Counted from the stretch's first letter, positions 25,907 to 34,316 are shown. The stretch: 64,000 nt of DNA from Catellatospora citrea (GCF_003610235.1 NZ_RAPR01000001.1:310001-374000), one strand, 5' to 3'. The notes: generated by a model not told the origin, from the letters alone. Made by a program: numbers and translations.

Positions 25907-27946
25907 CTAGGGGCGTGGTTCCAGCGGGGGCAGGTCGGGCATAAAGGCGCGGCAGTGGTCGTCGAACACGTCGTCGCCGGGATCACCGGGCAGGTTCAGC
26001 CGGCGCAGCAAAGCGTCCAAAAGCGTGTCGGGCACTGTCGCGAGCCAGGCGGCCGTCTGCGGTGTCACGCGCCGCCTGCCGACGACAGACCAGCACGCTG
26101 GGCTGGCGAAGGCCTGAGGCAGGCCGTGCGGAACCATGTCACCGACGATGCAGGCCCGCTCCGCCGCCGTGGCGAAGGCAGCGCTGGCCCGGCGCAGCGT
26201 GTCGGCGAGCAAGTCCCCACCACGCCACTGATCGGCGATCTGACGCACGATGGTCGAGGTGTAGGGCTGCCAGGCCGCGACGGCCGCTTCTGAACGGCCC
26301 CGCCGGATGAGCCCGAGCACCACCGCATCGATCGTATCGGCATCCAGCAGCGCCAGATACTCGGTAGCCGGGTCGCCATCGGCTGCCGCCAGCCATCGGT
26401 CGACCTGGCTGTCACGGCGGGCTGCCGCCCGAAGGGACGCGCACCGTCCCGGATACCGTCGGTTGCGAGCGTGCTCGGCCATGATGGCGGGCGCGAACTC
26501 CGGCAAGAAGTCCTGAATCGCCATCAGCAACGTCGTCTCGCCGTCCAGGTCGTCAGCACCGGCGTTCAGCTCGGCCACGAAGTCCTCGGCCGCGAGGAAC
26601 GGGTCGGCCTGAGCCGGCAGCGCTTCAGCTGTCACGACCCCCACGCGACGGTGCGGATACCGCCGCTGCCGGGTGCGTAACAGCGACGTGAGCGCACCGA
26701 GCACCGAGCCCGCCGAGACCTCCAACCCCTGCCTCTCACCATCGTCACCGTCGACGAGGGCAGGCCGTACCAGCACCTCCGATGCGCCCACCCGCCGCGC
26801 GACGCCAGCCGCCGCGTCCATGACCTCGATCGGCCCTACTCCGTACACGTTCACGACCACCGGTGCCTGCGGGAACACCGATGCCAACGCGTGCACGTAA
26901 CGCTCCGCGTCCGCCTCGTCGTTCCTAACCGGCCACGGCACCACGAAGCCCGGCCAGCTGCCGAACTCGTCCACGCGGTCGAAACGCGAGTCGTTCACCC
27001 TGGCCCGGATGTCAGTCGCGCCGCTCGGTGGCAGTCCGTGAGCGGCGAGGGTGAACCAGGGCCGCGGCGCGCGCAGCGGGGTCAGCGACCGTTCCACGAC
27101 GTTGAGGTGAAGCGCGAGGTCCGGTTCGGGCACCCCGGCCACGACGGTCACGGATCGTCCGCGGGCCAGGCCCACGCGCACGTCCAGCGTTGTACGGTAC
27201 CGATCGCTGATCGGCGGGGGCTGACGGGCGCCGCGTGCTTCCCATCGGGCGTCGAGACGGTAGACCTCCAGGTTCGTCGGTGCGTCGACTGTCGGAGTCA
27301 GCACCGGCGCGTGAACCTGGACCGAACGCGCCAGCAGCTGCGAAACCTCCATCAGCTCATGCATCGGAGTCGCGTAGATCGTCATGCCCGCCACGCGGCT
27401 CGGGTCCTCCCGTGACACCATGCGACGACGGATGATGCCGAACACCAGGTTCTCCGGATGACCGAGCAGGACAGGTGCGCCGCTGAATCCCTCCAGCATC
27501 ATGTCCGCGGTGGCCTGGCCGCACAGCAACTGGACGCACGGGGCACCGTCGCCGAGCTGGCTCGGTGGCCCGGCCACCGAGCCGGTCAGATTCGTCGGGT
27601 AGCGTGATCGCACCTGGCCTGGGAAGCCCTGGCTCCAGAACGCCGCTCCGTTGTCCCCGACGCCTCCGACCAGCAACGGCACGAGCTCATCGGGTAGCGG
27701 TTGCTCAAGCCGGAGCAGAGCCACGTCCAGATACTCGTGTGACTCGACAAGCGTGGCCGCCAAGCCCGGCAGATCACTGTGCAGCAGAACCGCCTGCTGG
27801 TGGTGCCCGTCCCTCGTCTTCAGGCAGTGCAGAGCGGTGATCGCCAACGTACGGGAAACAGCGAATGCGGTTCCGATGATGCCGGCGGCGGACTGTGCCT
27901 CAGGATCCACTGACAGTCCGAAGATCGCCGGCGATCTGTTCGGCAT
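25907..27946 (-). CDS. Trypsin-like serine protease with C-terminal extension of unknown family
   Basis: A 679-residue protein. Residues about 15-210 form a trypsin-fold peptidase with a readable triad His40 (TALHCL), Asp74 (YLDVALL) and Ser155 (EGFSGAPV). The remaining 470 residues are mixed alpha/beta then helical (for example TIDAVVLGLIRRGRSEAAVAAW) and match nothing I know; no P-loop NTPase motif is seen, unlike in the other two protease genes of this window. The ATG at 27946 overlaps the Trypco1 stop by one base (TAATG), so translation is coupled; the longer open frame to 28072 is only overlap with that gene. The giant gene follows after a few bases. Probable effector or processing enzyme of this three-gene system; the substrate, possibly the giant protein, is unknown. 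Confidence 0.82.
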   Translation of the reverse strand: MPNRSPAIFGLSVDPEAQSAAGIIGTAFAVSRTLAITALHCLKTRDGHHQQAVLLHSDLPGLAATLVESHEYLDVALLRLEQPLPDELVPLLVGGVGDNGAAFWSQGFPGQVRSRYPTNLTGSVAGPPSQLGDGAPCVQLLCGQATADMMLEGFSGAPVLLGHPENLVFGIIRRRMVSREDPSRVAGMTIYATPMHELMEVSQLLARSVQVHAPVLTPTVDAPTNLEVYRLDARWEARGARQPPPISDRYRTTLDVRVGLARGRSVTVVAGVPEPDLALHLNVVERSLTPLRAPRPWFTLAAHGLPPSGATDIRARVNDSRFDRVDEFGSWPGFVVPWPVRNDEADAERYVHALASVFPQAPVVVNVYGVGPIEVMDAAAGVARRVGASEVLVRPALVDGDDGERQGLEVSAGSVLGALTSLLRTRQRRYPHRRVGVVTAEALPAQADPFLAAEDFVAELNAGADDLDGETTLLMAIQDFLPEFAPAIMAEHARNRRYPGRCASLRAAARRDSQVDRWLAAADGDPATEYLALLDADTIDAVVLGLIRRGRSEAAVAAWQPYTSTIVRQIADQWRGGDLLADTLRRASAAFATAAERACIVGDMVPHGLPQAFASPACWSVVGRRRVTPQTAAWLATVPDTLLDALLRRLNLPGDPGDDVFDDHCRAFMPDLPPLEPRP

Positions 27947-28266
27947 TAACCCGCCCGCGACCACGTCAGGCAGACCTCGAACCCCGCCGACGTGGCGGCT
28001 CGCGAGACGATGACCCCAGCCTCCGCCTCCAGATCGATCGAGAACGTGACCTGCGCCTGCGACAACACCCACGGCGGCTTCGCCGCGGAATGGCCTGTGA
28101 CGGGAGGATCATCAGCGGCAATACGCTCGCCCAGACGGCGGGCCATTGTCACGATGGAGTCGCCGAGTTCGTTGACGCGATCGAGCATCTTTTCGACCAA
28201 CGGTCCACTCGACAGATCCCCGGTCCACCCCTCCGCAGGTACGACCCGAACATGAATATCTGTCAT
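27946..28266 (-). CDS. Trypco1-like (trypsin-co-occurring) small protein
   Basis: A 106-residue protein and the first gene of the giant operon. The C-terminal part, with SQAQVTFSIDLEAEAGVIV and the terminal FEVCLTWSR, has the same strand pattern as the Trypco1-like protein at 6961-7401 and ends in the same W motif. The start has a GAGG-containing leader. The stop overlaps the protease start by one base. It also lacks membrane segments. The repeated pairing of this family with trypsin-fold proteases, here with two differently built partners, supports a direct functional link; the biochemical role is unknown. Confidence 0.7.
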   Translation of the reverse strand: MTDIHVRVVPAEGWTGDLSSGPLVEKMLDRVNELGDSIVTMARRLGERIAADDPPVTGHSAAKPPWVLSQAQVTFSIDLEAEAGVIVSRAATSAGFEVCLTWSRAG

Positions 28267-28701
28267 GCCTCAACCTCGTTCCGTGACGGCCCACGCCCGA
28301 CCCTATCGACCGGCAACGATGATCAGTTCGGTCAGTCGGGTCGAACGGCCGCTTTCGAGGCGGATCGGCGATCGGCAAAAAGGACGGTTGCACATCAACG
28401 ACTTCCTGGCGGCCGCGCGGCAGGCGCGCACGTACCACGAGCTCTACGAGGCGATGATCGCGTTGGCCAGCGCCGGCTCGGCCGCGGCAGCGGCCGCGAA
28501 GAAGGAGCCGCCGACGAGCATGGACAGGCCACCGATGACGATCATCGGCCACGGCCCGCCCATCCCGCGGCGAGCAGGCCGACAGCGACGTTCACGTACA
28601 GCGGGTGGGCGATCCCTGAAGACTTCAACGCCCTCACCTGCGACTACGGACCCGGCAGGGCCAAGCCGGCACCCGGAACGCCCCGGGGGTCTCGTCCCGT
28701 C
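28267..28701. other. Gap between giant operon and tetR, possible gene remnant
   Basis: This 435-base gap should hold the promoter of the giant operon. The minus strand carries membrane-like scraps in two frames, HPLYVNVAVGLLAAG and MIVIGGLSMLVGGSFFAA, near 28460-28610, as if a small membrane protein gene had decayed. No intact gene is supported. Confidence 0.35.
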
Positions 28702-29271
28702 TCACGACGCGCGGCGGCGCAGGCCGTCGAGCACGAGGGTGACGGTGCCGTCCGCGTCGGCCTGTGCGCCCGGCTGGTCGCAGGCCGCACAGATGCCCTG
28801 CAGGGCCATCATGACGGCGCCGATGCCCACGTCGTCGCGGATGGCGCCTTCCTCGACGCCTGCGGCCAGCAGTTCCGCTATGGCCTGGCCCAGTTCCCGG
28901 CCGCCCTCAGCGAGTGGGTCTGAGCGCCCGGCCATGAGGGTAGCGAGCGTACGAGCAAGACCCTGGTGGGCGTGCAGATGGCTCACGAAGCCGCGCAGGA
29001 AGGCGGCCAGCGCCTCCGCCGGTGGGAGCGTGGCCCGCAGTTCGCGGGCGTGGGCGCACATCGCGGTGAGTTCTTCGCGGTAGACCGCCTCGGCCAGCGC
29101 CTCGCGGGTGGGAAAGTGGCGGTAGAGCGTGCCGGTGCCCACGCCGGCGAGCCGGGCGAAGTCGTCGAAGCGCAGGTCGTAGTGACCGTCGGCGAACAGC
29201 TCACGGGCCTTGGCGAGCAGGGCGTCGCGGTTGCGCCGGGCGTCAGCGCGTAGCGGTTTGGCACGGGTCAC
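28702..29271 (-). CDS. TetR family transcriptional regulator
   Basis: A 189-residue regulator. The N-terminal helix-turn-helix is clear: DDFARLAGVGTGTLYRHFPT, with the standard TLYRHF end of the recognition helix. The C-terminal two-thirds is the helical ligand-binding and dimer part, with no family-specific marker. The GTG at 29271 was chosen because AGGAGG lies six bases before it; the frame to 29364 is open but has no site. It is divergent from the ketopantoate-reductase-like gene at 29376, and inverted repeats in the gap overlap that gene's likely promoter, so it probably represses the neighbour and perhaps itself. Ligand unknown. Confidence 0.9.
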   Translation of the reverse strand: MTRAKPLRADARRNRDALLAKARELFADGHYDLRFDDFARLAGVGTGTLYRHFPTREALAEAVYREELTAMCAHARELRATLPPAEALAAFLRGFVSHLHAHQGLARTLATLMAGRSDPLAEGGRELGQAIAELLAAGVEEGAIRDDVGIGAVMMALQGICAACDQPGAQADADGTVTLVLDGLRRRAS

Positions 29272-29284
29272 CCGGCGCCTCCTT

Positions 29285-29313
29285 TGACAAACGGAAACTG
29301 TCTCCATATCTTG
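29285..29313 (+). promoter_or_regulatory. Promoter of the ketopantoate-reductase-like gene
   Basis: TTGACA at 29285-29290 and TATCTT at 29308-29313 are 17 bases apart, a good sigma-70-type promoter pointing to the gene at 29376. A TetR-type half-site (CTGTCTCCA) fills the spacer and a full palindrome lies just downstream. Confidence 0.65.
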
Positions 29314-29333
29314 AAAGTGGAGACGGTCTCCAA
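29299..29333. promoter_or_regulatory. TetR operator region
   Basis: TGGAGAC-G-GTCTCCA (29319-29333) is a perfect palindrome around one base. Just upstream ACTGTCTCCA (29298-29307) is the near-exact inverse of TGGAGACGGT (9 of 10), so two overlapping inverted repeats share an arm. Both sit on the promoter of the downstream gene. Confidence 0.7.
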
Positions 29334-29375
29334 TTGTAGGCGATCTGGCCAGGACCATGGCCATGAGGGTGCGGG

Positions 29376-30359
29376 ATGAAGATTCTGATGTTCGGCCGGG
29401 GCGTCATCGCCGCGGCGTACGGGTGGGCACTGGAGCAGGCCGGGCACGACATCGAGTTCTACGTACGTCCCGGCCGGGCAGCGAAGTACGGAAACGTGAT
29501 CGACCTCGAACTGCTCGACGCGCGCCACCGGTTACGAGGGCGACGCGTCACCGAGAAGTGGGCGGTGCGTTACCGCGAAGCGCTGGAGCCGGACCACGAC
29601 TTCGATCTGATCGTGGTGAGCGTGCAGCACTACGGCTTCGCCGAGGCGGCATCCTTCCTGGGGCCGCGCGTGGGCACAGCGACGGTGCTCGTCTTCAACA
29701 ACCTGTGGGTCGAGCCGCTGGAGGCGGTCGACGCTTTGCCCGCCGACCAGGTGACCTGGGGCTTTCCCGGCGCTGGTGGCGGCTTCGGCGACGACGGGGT
29801 GCTGCGGGCGGCCCTGCTGCCCAAGGTCTTCTTCGGCACCCTCGGCCGGCCGCCGACCGACCGCGAGCAAGCCGTGCGCGCGGCGTTCCGCCAGGCCGGG
29901 TTCAGAATCCAGGAGAACGCCGACTTCCGGGGCTGGCTGTCGATCCACTTCATCCAGAACGCGGGCCTGCACACGCAGAGCTTGAAACTGGGCTCCCTCG
30001 CCGACCTGGCCGGGAAACCCCGCAACGTCCGCGAGGCGATTCTCGCCATCCGCGAACTACTGCCCCTCGTCGAGGCTCGCGGCGTCGACCTGCGGCGACA
30101 TCGCAGCGCCGTGGTGCCGTTCACGGCGCCCGCCTGGTTGACGGCTCCGGTGCTCGCCTGGCTGCTCGGCCACTTCCCGCCGGTGCGCACGGTGATGCAA
30201 GCGCACGCCAACCCGGAGGAGCTGCGCGCGGTCTGCCGCGACACCTTGGCTGAAGCGCGCCGCCTGGGCGTGCCGGTGCCGCGGCTGGAGGCTGCCGAAA
30301 CCTATTTCACCGCCGAGACTGCTGTGCACACCTCACACGAAGGGCGGGTGCCCCTCTGA
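29376..30359 (+). CDS. Ketopantoate reductase (ApbA/PanE) family protein
   Basis: A 327-residue protein with an N-terminal Rossmann domain (MKILMFGRGVIAAAYGWAL, GxGxxA type) and the helical C-terminal domain of the ApbA/PanE family. The middle stretch FDLIVVSVQHYG is the family's second nucleotide-site strand. Members reduce 2-dehydropantoate to pantoate with NADPH, but many TetR-linked actinobacterial copies are of unknown substrate, and this one lacks any pantothenate neighbours. It is divergently transcribed from tetR, with its own promoter and operator in the gap. It converges on the LPMO gene across a bidirectional terminator. I infer a stress- or substrate-induced reductase rather than the housekeeping enzyme. 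Confidence 0.8.
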   Translation: MKILMFGRGVIAAAYGWALEQAGHDIEFYVRPGRAAKYGNVIDLELLDARHRLRGRRVTEKWAVRYREALEPDHDFDLIVVSVQHYGFAEAASFLGPRVGTATVLVFNNLWVEPLEAVDALPADQVTWGFPGAGGGFGDDGVLRAALLPKVFFGTLGRPPTDREQAVRAAFRQAGFRIQENADFRGWLSIHFIQNAGLHTQSLKLGSLADLAGKPRNVREAILAIRELLPLVEARGVDLRRHRSAVVPFTAPAWLTAPVLAWLLGHFPPVRTVMQAHANPEELRAVCRDTLAEARRLGVPVPRLEAAETYFTAETAVHTSHEGRVPL

Positions 30360-30375
30360 TCAAAGGGCACCCGCC
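30343..30375. terminator. Bidirectional terminator between convergent genes
   Basis: GGCGGGTGCCC (30343-30353) and GGGCACCCGCC (30365-30375) form a perfect 11-bp stem with an 11-base loop. It overlaps the end of the reductase gene and lies before the LPMO stop, so it can serve both strands. Confidence 0.7.
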
Positions 30376-30391
30376 GTCCTACCACTCGTGA

Positions 30392-31558
30392 TTACGGGCT
30401 GGAGCACGTGAGACTTGGCGGGGAGTTGCTTCCCGACCAGTTCCCGAGGAAGCCGAGCGATCTCGTGCCGCTCGGATCGATGGTCGCGTTGTGGGAGGCG
30501 TTGCGGAACGTCACCACGCTGCCGCTCTGGCTATAGGTGCTGTCCCACGACTGCGTGACCGTCTGCCCATTGGCGAATGTCGCCCTGACGGTCCAGCCGT
30601 TGACGCTGGCACTGGAACTGTTGTTTCGTACGGTGATCGCGCCTTGGAAACCGTTGTTCCACTGGTTGACCTGGGAGTACGTTGCCGAGCATGCTCCGCT
30701 GGGCGGAGGGGACGACGGCGGCGGGCTCGAAGGCGGAGGACTCGACGGAGGCGGGCTCGACGGAGGCGGGCTTGACGGTGGCGGCGGGCTCGACGGAGGC
30801 GGCGAGCTCGGCGGCGGCTGTGTCTGGCTTGGACCGACACCGGTCACCTGACCGTTGCCCCCATCGAAAGTGATGTCGGAGCAGCTGAAGAAGTTCTCGT
30901 TGCTGTCCGATCGCACCCACCGGATGTACAGCATCGCCCGGCCGCTGCGGCCGGTCGGCAACTGTGCGTTCCAGTAGTAGTAGTTCAGCGCGCCGGGCCC
31001 GCCGTTCGACGGCGGGTTGGTGACGCTCGCGAATTCCTGAAGGTCACTCCAGGCCAGTGGCGAACTGGGGCTCCAGCCTTGGCGGGTGATGGCCAGGTGG
31101 AACGTACCTGGGTGGTGTGCCCAGTTACTGTGCCGGAACTGGATGTTGGCCCCAGAGGTGAGGTGGGTCAACGGCCAGTCCGTGCGAGTCGCGTTGTAGG
31201 CGGTGAAGTTGTACGGGCCGCCGGTCCCGCCGCTGCACAGCTGTCCATCCGGGATGAAACCGGTCGTGCGACCTCCGGCGTCGGAGCGCAGCACCGCGAA
31301 CCAGTTGTACAACGGTGTGGTGCCGCTCGGATCGGATGAGCTCTTGCTTCCCTCGATCGCGGCAGCACATGCCGGGTTGTAGGCGGCGATCGACCCGTTG
31401 GACCGAAGCCCGTCCTGATAGCACAGCCAGGTGCGGCTGCCCGGGAACATCGTCACGCCGTGGGCCTGCGCCGCAGAAGTATTGATCACCGCGAAGCCGA
31501 CGCTCGCCGTGATCACTGCTGCGGCCAAGCTTGCCAGGAGTTGGCGTCTGCGATTCAC
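30392..31558 (-). CDS. Secreted AA10 lytic polysaccharide monooxygenase with CBM2
   Basis: A 388-residue secreted copper enzyme. The signal peptide (MNRRRQLLASLAAAVITASV onward) ends at AQA before His, so the mature protein starts HGVTMFPGSRTW, giving the N-terminal His of the copper brace; the second His is in the NWAHHPGTFH stretch, and NFFSCSDI carries the axial aromatic. A proline-serine linker made of repeated SSPPP units follows, then a CBM2 cellulose-binding domain (about 285-388, NQWNNGFQGAITVRN). AA10 enzymes with CBM2 cleave cellulose or chitin oxidatively outside the cell; the CBM favours cellulose. The GTG start at 31558 has AAAGGA upstream; the longer frame to 31762 lacks a signal peptide. 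Its neighbours do not include other glycoside hydrolases. Confidence 0.92.
   Translation of the reverse strand: MNRRRQLLASLAAAVITASVGFAVINTSAAQAHGVTMFPGSRTWLCYQDGLRSNGSIAAYNPACAAAIEGSKSSSDPSGTTPLYNWFAVLRSDAGGRTTGFIPDGQLCSGGTGGPYNFTAYNATRTDWPLTHLTSGANIQFRHSNWAHHPGTFHLAITRQGWSPSSPLAWSDLQEFASVTNPPSNGGPGALNYYYWNAQLPTGRSGRAMLYIRWVRSDSNENFFSCSDITFDGGNGQVTGVGPSQTQPPPSSPPPSSPPPPSSPPPSSPPPSSPPPSSPPPSSPPPSGACSATYSQVNQWNNGFQGAITVRNNSSSASVNGWTVRATFANGQTVTQSWDSTYSQSGSVVTFRNASHNATIDPSGTRSLGFLGNWSGSNSPPSLTCSSP
30711..30820. repeat. Degenerate 15-base repeat encoding the Pro/Ser linker
   Basis: The plus strand shows repeated GGAGGCGGGCTCGAC-like units that encode the SSPPP linker of the LPMO on the minus strand. 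It is a length-variable coding repeat, prone to slippage. Confidence 0.8.
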
Positions 31559-31793
31559 CCTGTCGTCCTTTCCTTTTGACGGATAGGCCGACGCCTGCCG
31601 GAGGACAGAGCGCACAGGAACATCGGCCTGCAAGGAATTGCCGACGCATGCCATAGACCTCGGCGCACACGAAATCGACCTCTGTGCGCCCGTTGCTCGG
31701 CTCCCGACCGGTCTGACAAACTCAGACATCGACAGCTTGACATGAGATCGCTCCCATGACAATGCCGCGGAGTCGACTTCCAGAGTCCAGCGG

Positions 31794-32324
31794 CTACACG
31801 ACCGCCTGTTCGTAGCGCGTGCGCAGTCCGGCCAGTCTGCCCCATTCGTGGAGGCTGGCGGCTGCCTTCTGCTCCAGATCGTCGGGGATCATCGCCCATA
31901 CCCGACCCGGATCCACACCAGACTTCGCCGTCTGGACGGCCGGTGGATCGGTCAGCGCGATGACCGCTGGACCCGAACTGCGACTCGCATAGTCCCACGG
32001 GGTGCCGGGCTTGACCATCGCGCAGAAGTAGACGGCATAGATGACCTGAACGTCCTCGATGCGCTTGGCGGTTGGAGGTTCCGTTCCGAATGACTCGGCG
32101 GCGCACAGGACCTTGCCCCCGTGGTCCACGGCATGCCCGCTGGGCGCGTAGAGCTCAAGCTCGGCTGGCGAGAGCTGCTCCAGCGCCGTTTGCGCCCGGG
32201 CGGCCAGTTGATCCTGAAAGCGGTTGGGCTGCACGGTGAGCAGACCGGCAGCGAGGATCGCGACAGCAACCAGCTCAGGTAGGAGCCACCAACCGTGGCG
32301 TCGCAGAAAGAGCACGAGGCACAT
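31794..32324 (-). CDS. Single-pass membrane protein, hypothetical
   Basis: About 176 residues; I do not recognise the family. A single hydrophobic segment near the N-terminus (LPELVAVAILAAGLLTV) after a basic stretch LRRHGWW suggests an N-in membrane anchor with the rest outside. The outer part has two cysteines (KVLCAAE and YFCAMV) that may form a disulfide. ATG 32324 was chosen because the basic and hydrophobic segments follow it; the frame extends to 32381 without a clear site. It lies upstream of the LPMO gene on the same strand, but the 235-base gap argues against one transcript. Confidence 0.55.
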   Translation of the reverse strand: MCLVLFLRRHGWWLLPELVAVAILAAGLLTVQPNRFQDQLAARAQTALEQLSPAELELYAPSGHAVDHGGKVLCAAESFGTEPPTAKRIEDVQVIYAVYFCAMVKPGTPWDYASRSSGPAVIALTDPPAVQTAKSGVDPGRVWAMIPDDLEQKAAASLHEWGRLAGLRTRYEQAVV

Positions 32325-32334
32325 GCTCGCATTG

Positions 32335-32685
32335 ATGGACGACACTGTGCAATGGAGCGGCAAGCGGCACCCGGGGGGCAAAGAGGTATGGGTGACCGAC
32401 CTTGGACGGCCGGTCGCCGCCCGCTACCGCGACCACGCCGGAGCCGACCGTGTCGAGCTGCGCGTCGTGCTCGCCAGCCCGACGAACCAGACCGCATGGG
32501 GCACGGGCGCGGCACCTGCTCGCCGTTACCTGCGCCGTCATGCAGCGCGCCCTCGCCCCTACCTGCCTCGGGGACAACTTGCGCATGAGCGCGGCGCGCA
32601 TGGCCGATGTTCAGCACGTACGGCAAGCACCACGGCTGGTTCAGCTTCGAAACGACGATGCGCAGAACCGCCGCACGCACCGTGA
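32335..32685 (+). CDS. Hypothetical protein or gene remnant
   Basis: A possible 116-residue product. The first half (KEVWVTDLGRPVAARYRDHA, then VELRVVLASP) looks like real coding sequence; the second half is Arg/Ala-rich and looks like noise, as expected after a frameshift. There is no ribosome site and the start lies only 10 bases from the divergent membrane-protein start. Not recognised; may be a remnant. Confidence 0.25.
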   Translation: MDDTVQWSGKRHPGGKEVWVTDLGRPVAARYRDHAGADRVELRVVLASPTNQTAWGTGAAPARRYLRRHAARPRPYLPRGQLAHERGAHGRCSARTASTTAGSASKRRCAEPPHAP

Positions 32686-32723
32686 GCTGTACCGGGCTGG
32701 TCAAGATGTGGCATGTTGAGCGA

Positions 32724-33380
32724 ATGATCGACAACGTCGGGGCCTTGAACGCCGTAGTGCGGCACGCGGTGGAGCTCGAGGGCGACTACCACGACATCGC
32801 GCCGACGCTCGCCGCGCTGTCGGCTTGTGGGGACAGCGCCCTGGTTCCCCGTCTGCACGAGGAACTCGACCGGTTCCTCAACGAAGAGAACTTCTATGGC
32901 CGCGATCTCATCGCCAGCATCCTGGCCGGCATCGACGGCATAGCGGCACTTGGGACGCTGCTGCGCGCATCCAGCCGCGATCTCGGCGACGACCAGGACA
33001 GTCTGAGCGCAGAGATCGTCGACCTACTGAGAACGGACCAGGAAACCGCCCGGCTCACGGTGCTCGAGCTCGCTACCAGTGATGTACCTGAGCTGCGCCG
33101 CACGGCCCTGTGGGCGTGGGGATTCGTGGCCCAGGCGCAGGACTTCGAGCTGCTCGCCGCAGCCGCAGCCGACCCGCAGATCAGATCCACGGCGATCGGC
33201 TCGATCCCCGACCCCGCCGACGACGACCGGGCATTCCATGTGCTCGTTCTGGCGCTGCGCGACCCGCACGAGCAGGTGCGGGTGTCGGCGGTCAGTAGGC
33301 TCGGCTACACCGGGCGGCCCGACGCGGCTGCGCCGCTCGCCGTCGACCGCAAGGGGGGTGCGGATGATCGAATGGCTTGA
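32724..33380 (+). CDS. HEAT-repeat-like protein
   Basis: About 218 residues, almost all helical, with repeats such as PELRRTALWAWGFVAQAQD and HEQVRVSAVSRLGYTGRPDA that match HEAT/PBS-lyase-type repeats. No enzyme motif. The ATG at 32724 is chosen because the repeat region follows; earlier in-frame ATGs exist but the residues there look unrelated. The end overlaps the start of the next gene by 17 bases, so the two are translated together and probably act together. A scaffold or inhibitor-binding role is typical of such repeats; the partner here is likely the coupled downstream protein. Confidence 0.65.
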   Translation: MIDNVGALNAVVRHAVELEGDYHDIAPTLAALSACGDSALVPRLHEELDRFLNEENFYGRDLIASILAGIDGIAALGTLLRASSRDLGDDQDSLSAEIVDLLRTDQETARLTVLELATSDVPELRRTALWAWGFVAQAQDFELLAAAAADPQIRSTAIGSIPDPADDDRAFHVLVLALRDPHEQVRVSAVSRLGYTGRPDAAAPLAVDRKGGADDRMA

Positions 33381-34221
33381 CGCCGTCTGGTCGCGAACAC
33401 ACCTGGTCCAGATCGTCGAAGGCGGCGAGGACGGCGGCCCCCTTTCCGGTCGTGCGGTTCTTGCTGAGCTGCGAAGCGCGCCATCGATCGACGCGGGCAG
33501 AACGTTGACGACGACCGGTTGCTTCACGGACGACATCTGCCGTTGTCATGGCGGGCCGACCATCGTGCTCCTCGACGCTGCGGGACAGGTGCTCACCAGC
33601 GCCAGTCTCCATGGCCACGGCTCCGTCAGTTGGCAGCGGTCGCGGTTCCGCACCGACCTCGTCGTGGCGGATCCCACCGCGCTCCATCTGTTCCTGGCCG
33701 AGCACGGTGTACCCGACCAGCTGGCGTCGTTCCTCGCCCCGCTGGCCGATCTGCTCAACCTGCACGAGGGGCAACCGCAGTTCCGACCCGCCGGGAAAAC
33801 AGCCAAGCGGTACCTGGCCGAACGCGGCGTCCCGGAGGTCCTGCACGCACAGTTGGTGACGATCACCGGCCAGCAAGCCGGCGAGTTGTCAGACGATCAG
33901 GTCGACGACATCCGCCAGCGACTCGCCGCCGCCACCTCGCCACCCACCGATCGGGCGGTGCTGCTGCTGTCGTGGCTCGGCCGGCTCACCATCCCCGCAG
34001 AGGCTCTCTGGGGCGAAGGTGTACTGGTACGGCAGCTACTCGCCGACCTCTCCCTGCCCGATATCACGACCGCGGCCTCCGACATTCGAACCGCACACGT
34101 CGCGATGGGCGTGGTGAACCTGGCCTTGCACGCCGGCGACGACGGCATGCTCGCCATGGCGGTCGGCCCGACCCTGCGTCAACTGTTCTCACCGGCACCG
34201 GCGGACGACATCGTCGGGTAG
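33364..34221 (+). CDS. Conserved-looking hypothetical protein coupled to HEAT-repeat gene
   Basis: A 285-residue soluble protein that I cannot assign. The N-terminal half has a cysteine-rich patch TTTGCFTDDICRCHGG followed by TIVLLDAAGQVL and GHGSVSW, a beta-rich layout; the C-terminal half is helical (LAEHGVPDQLASFLAPLADL and two later helices). Start ATG 33364 overlaps the HEAT gene's end by 17 bases. Cys-X3-Cys-X-Cys-His could bind metal, but that is a guess. The gene converges on the VOC gene at 34317. Confidence 0.6.
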   Translation: MIEWLDAVWSRTHLVQIVEGGEDGGPLSGRAVLAELRSAPSIDAGRTLTTTGCFTDDICRCHGGPTIVLLDAAGQVLTSASLHGHGSVSWQRSRFRTDLVVADPTALHLFLAEHGVPDQLASFLAPLADLLNLHEGQPQFRPAGKTAKRYLAERGVPEVLHAQLVTITGQQAGELSDDQVDDIRQRLAAATSPPTDRAVLLLSWLGRLTIPAEALWGEGVLVRQLLADLSLPDITTAASDIRTAHVAMGVVNLALHAGDDGMLAMAVGPTLRQLFSPAPADDIVG

Positions 34222-34316
34222 CCGTCAAACGTTGGGACCAACCGTTCGCAGCACAAGCCATCCACCGTCAACACGCAAGCTCATCACCAGTGCCGGATTT
34301 CGGCATTGAATCAGAG

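Noticed and set aside
30511..30840. Arg-rich frames opposite the LPMO linker
   Set aside because: They are produced by the repetitive Pro/Ser-coding DNA read in other frames.
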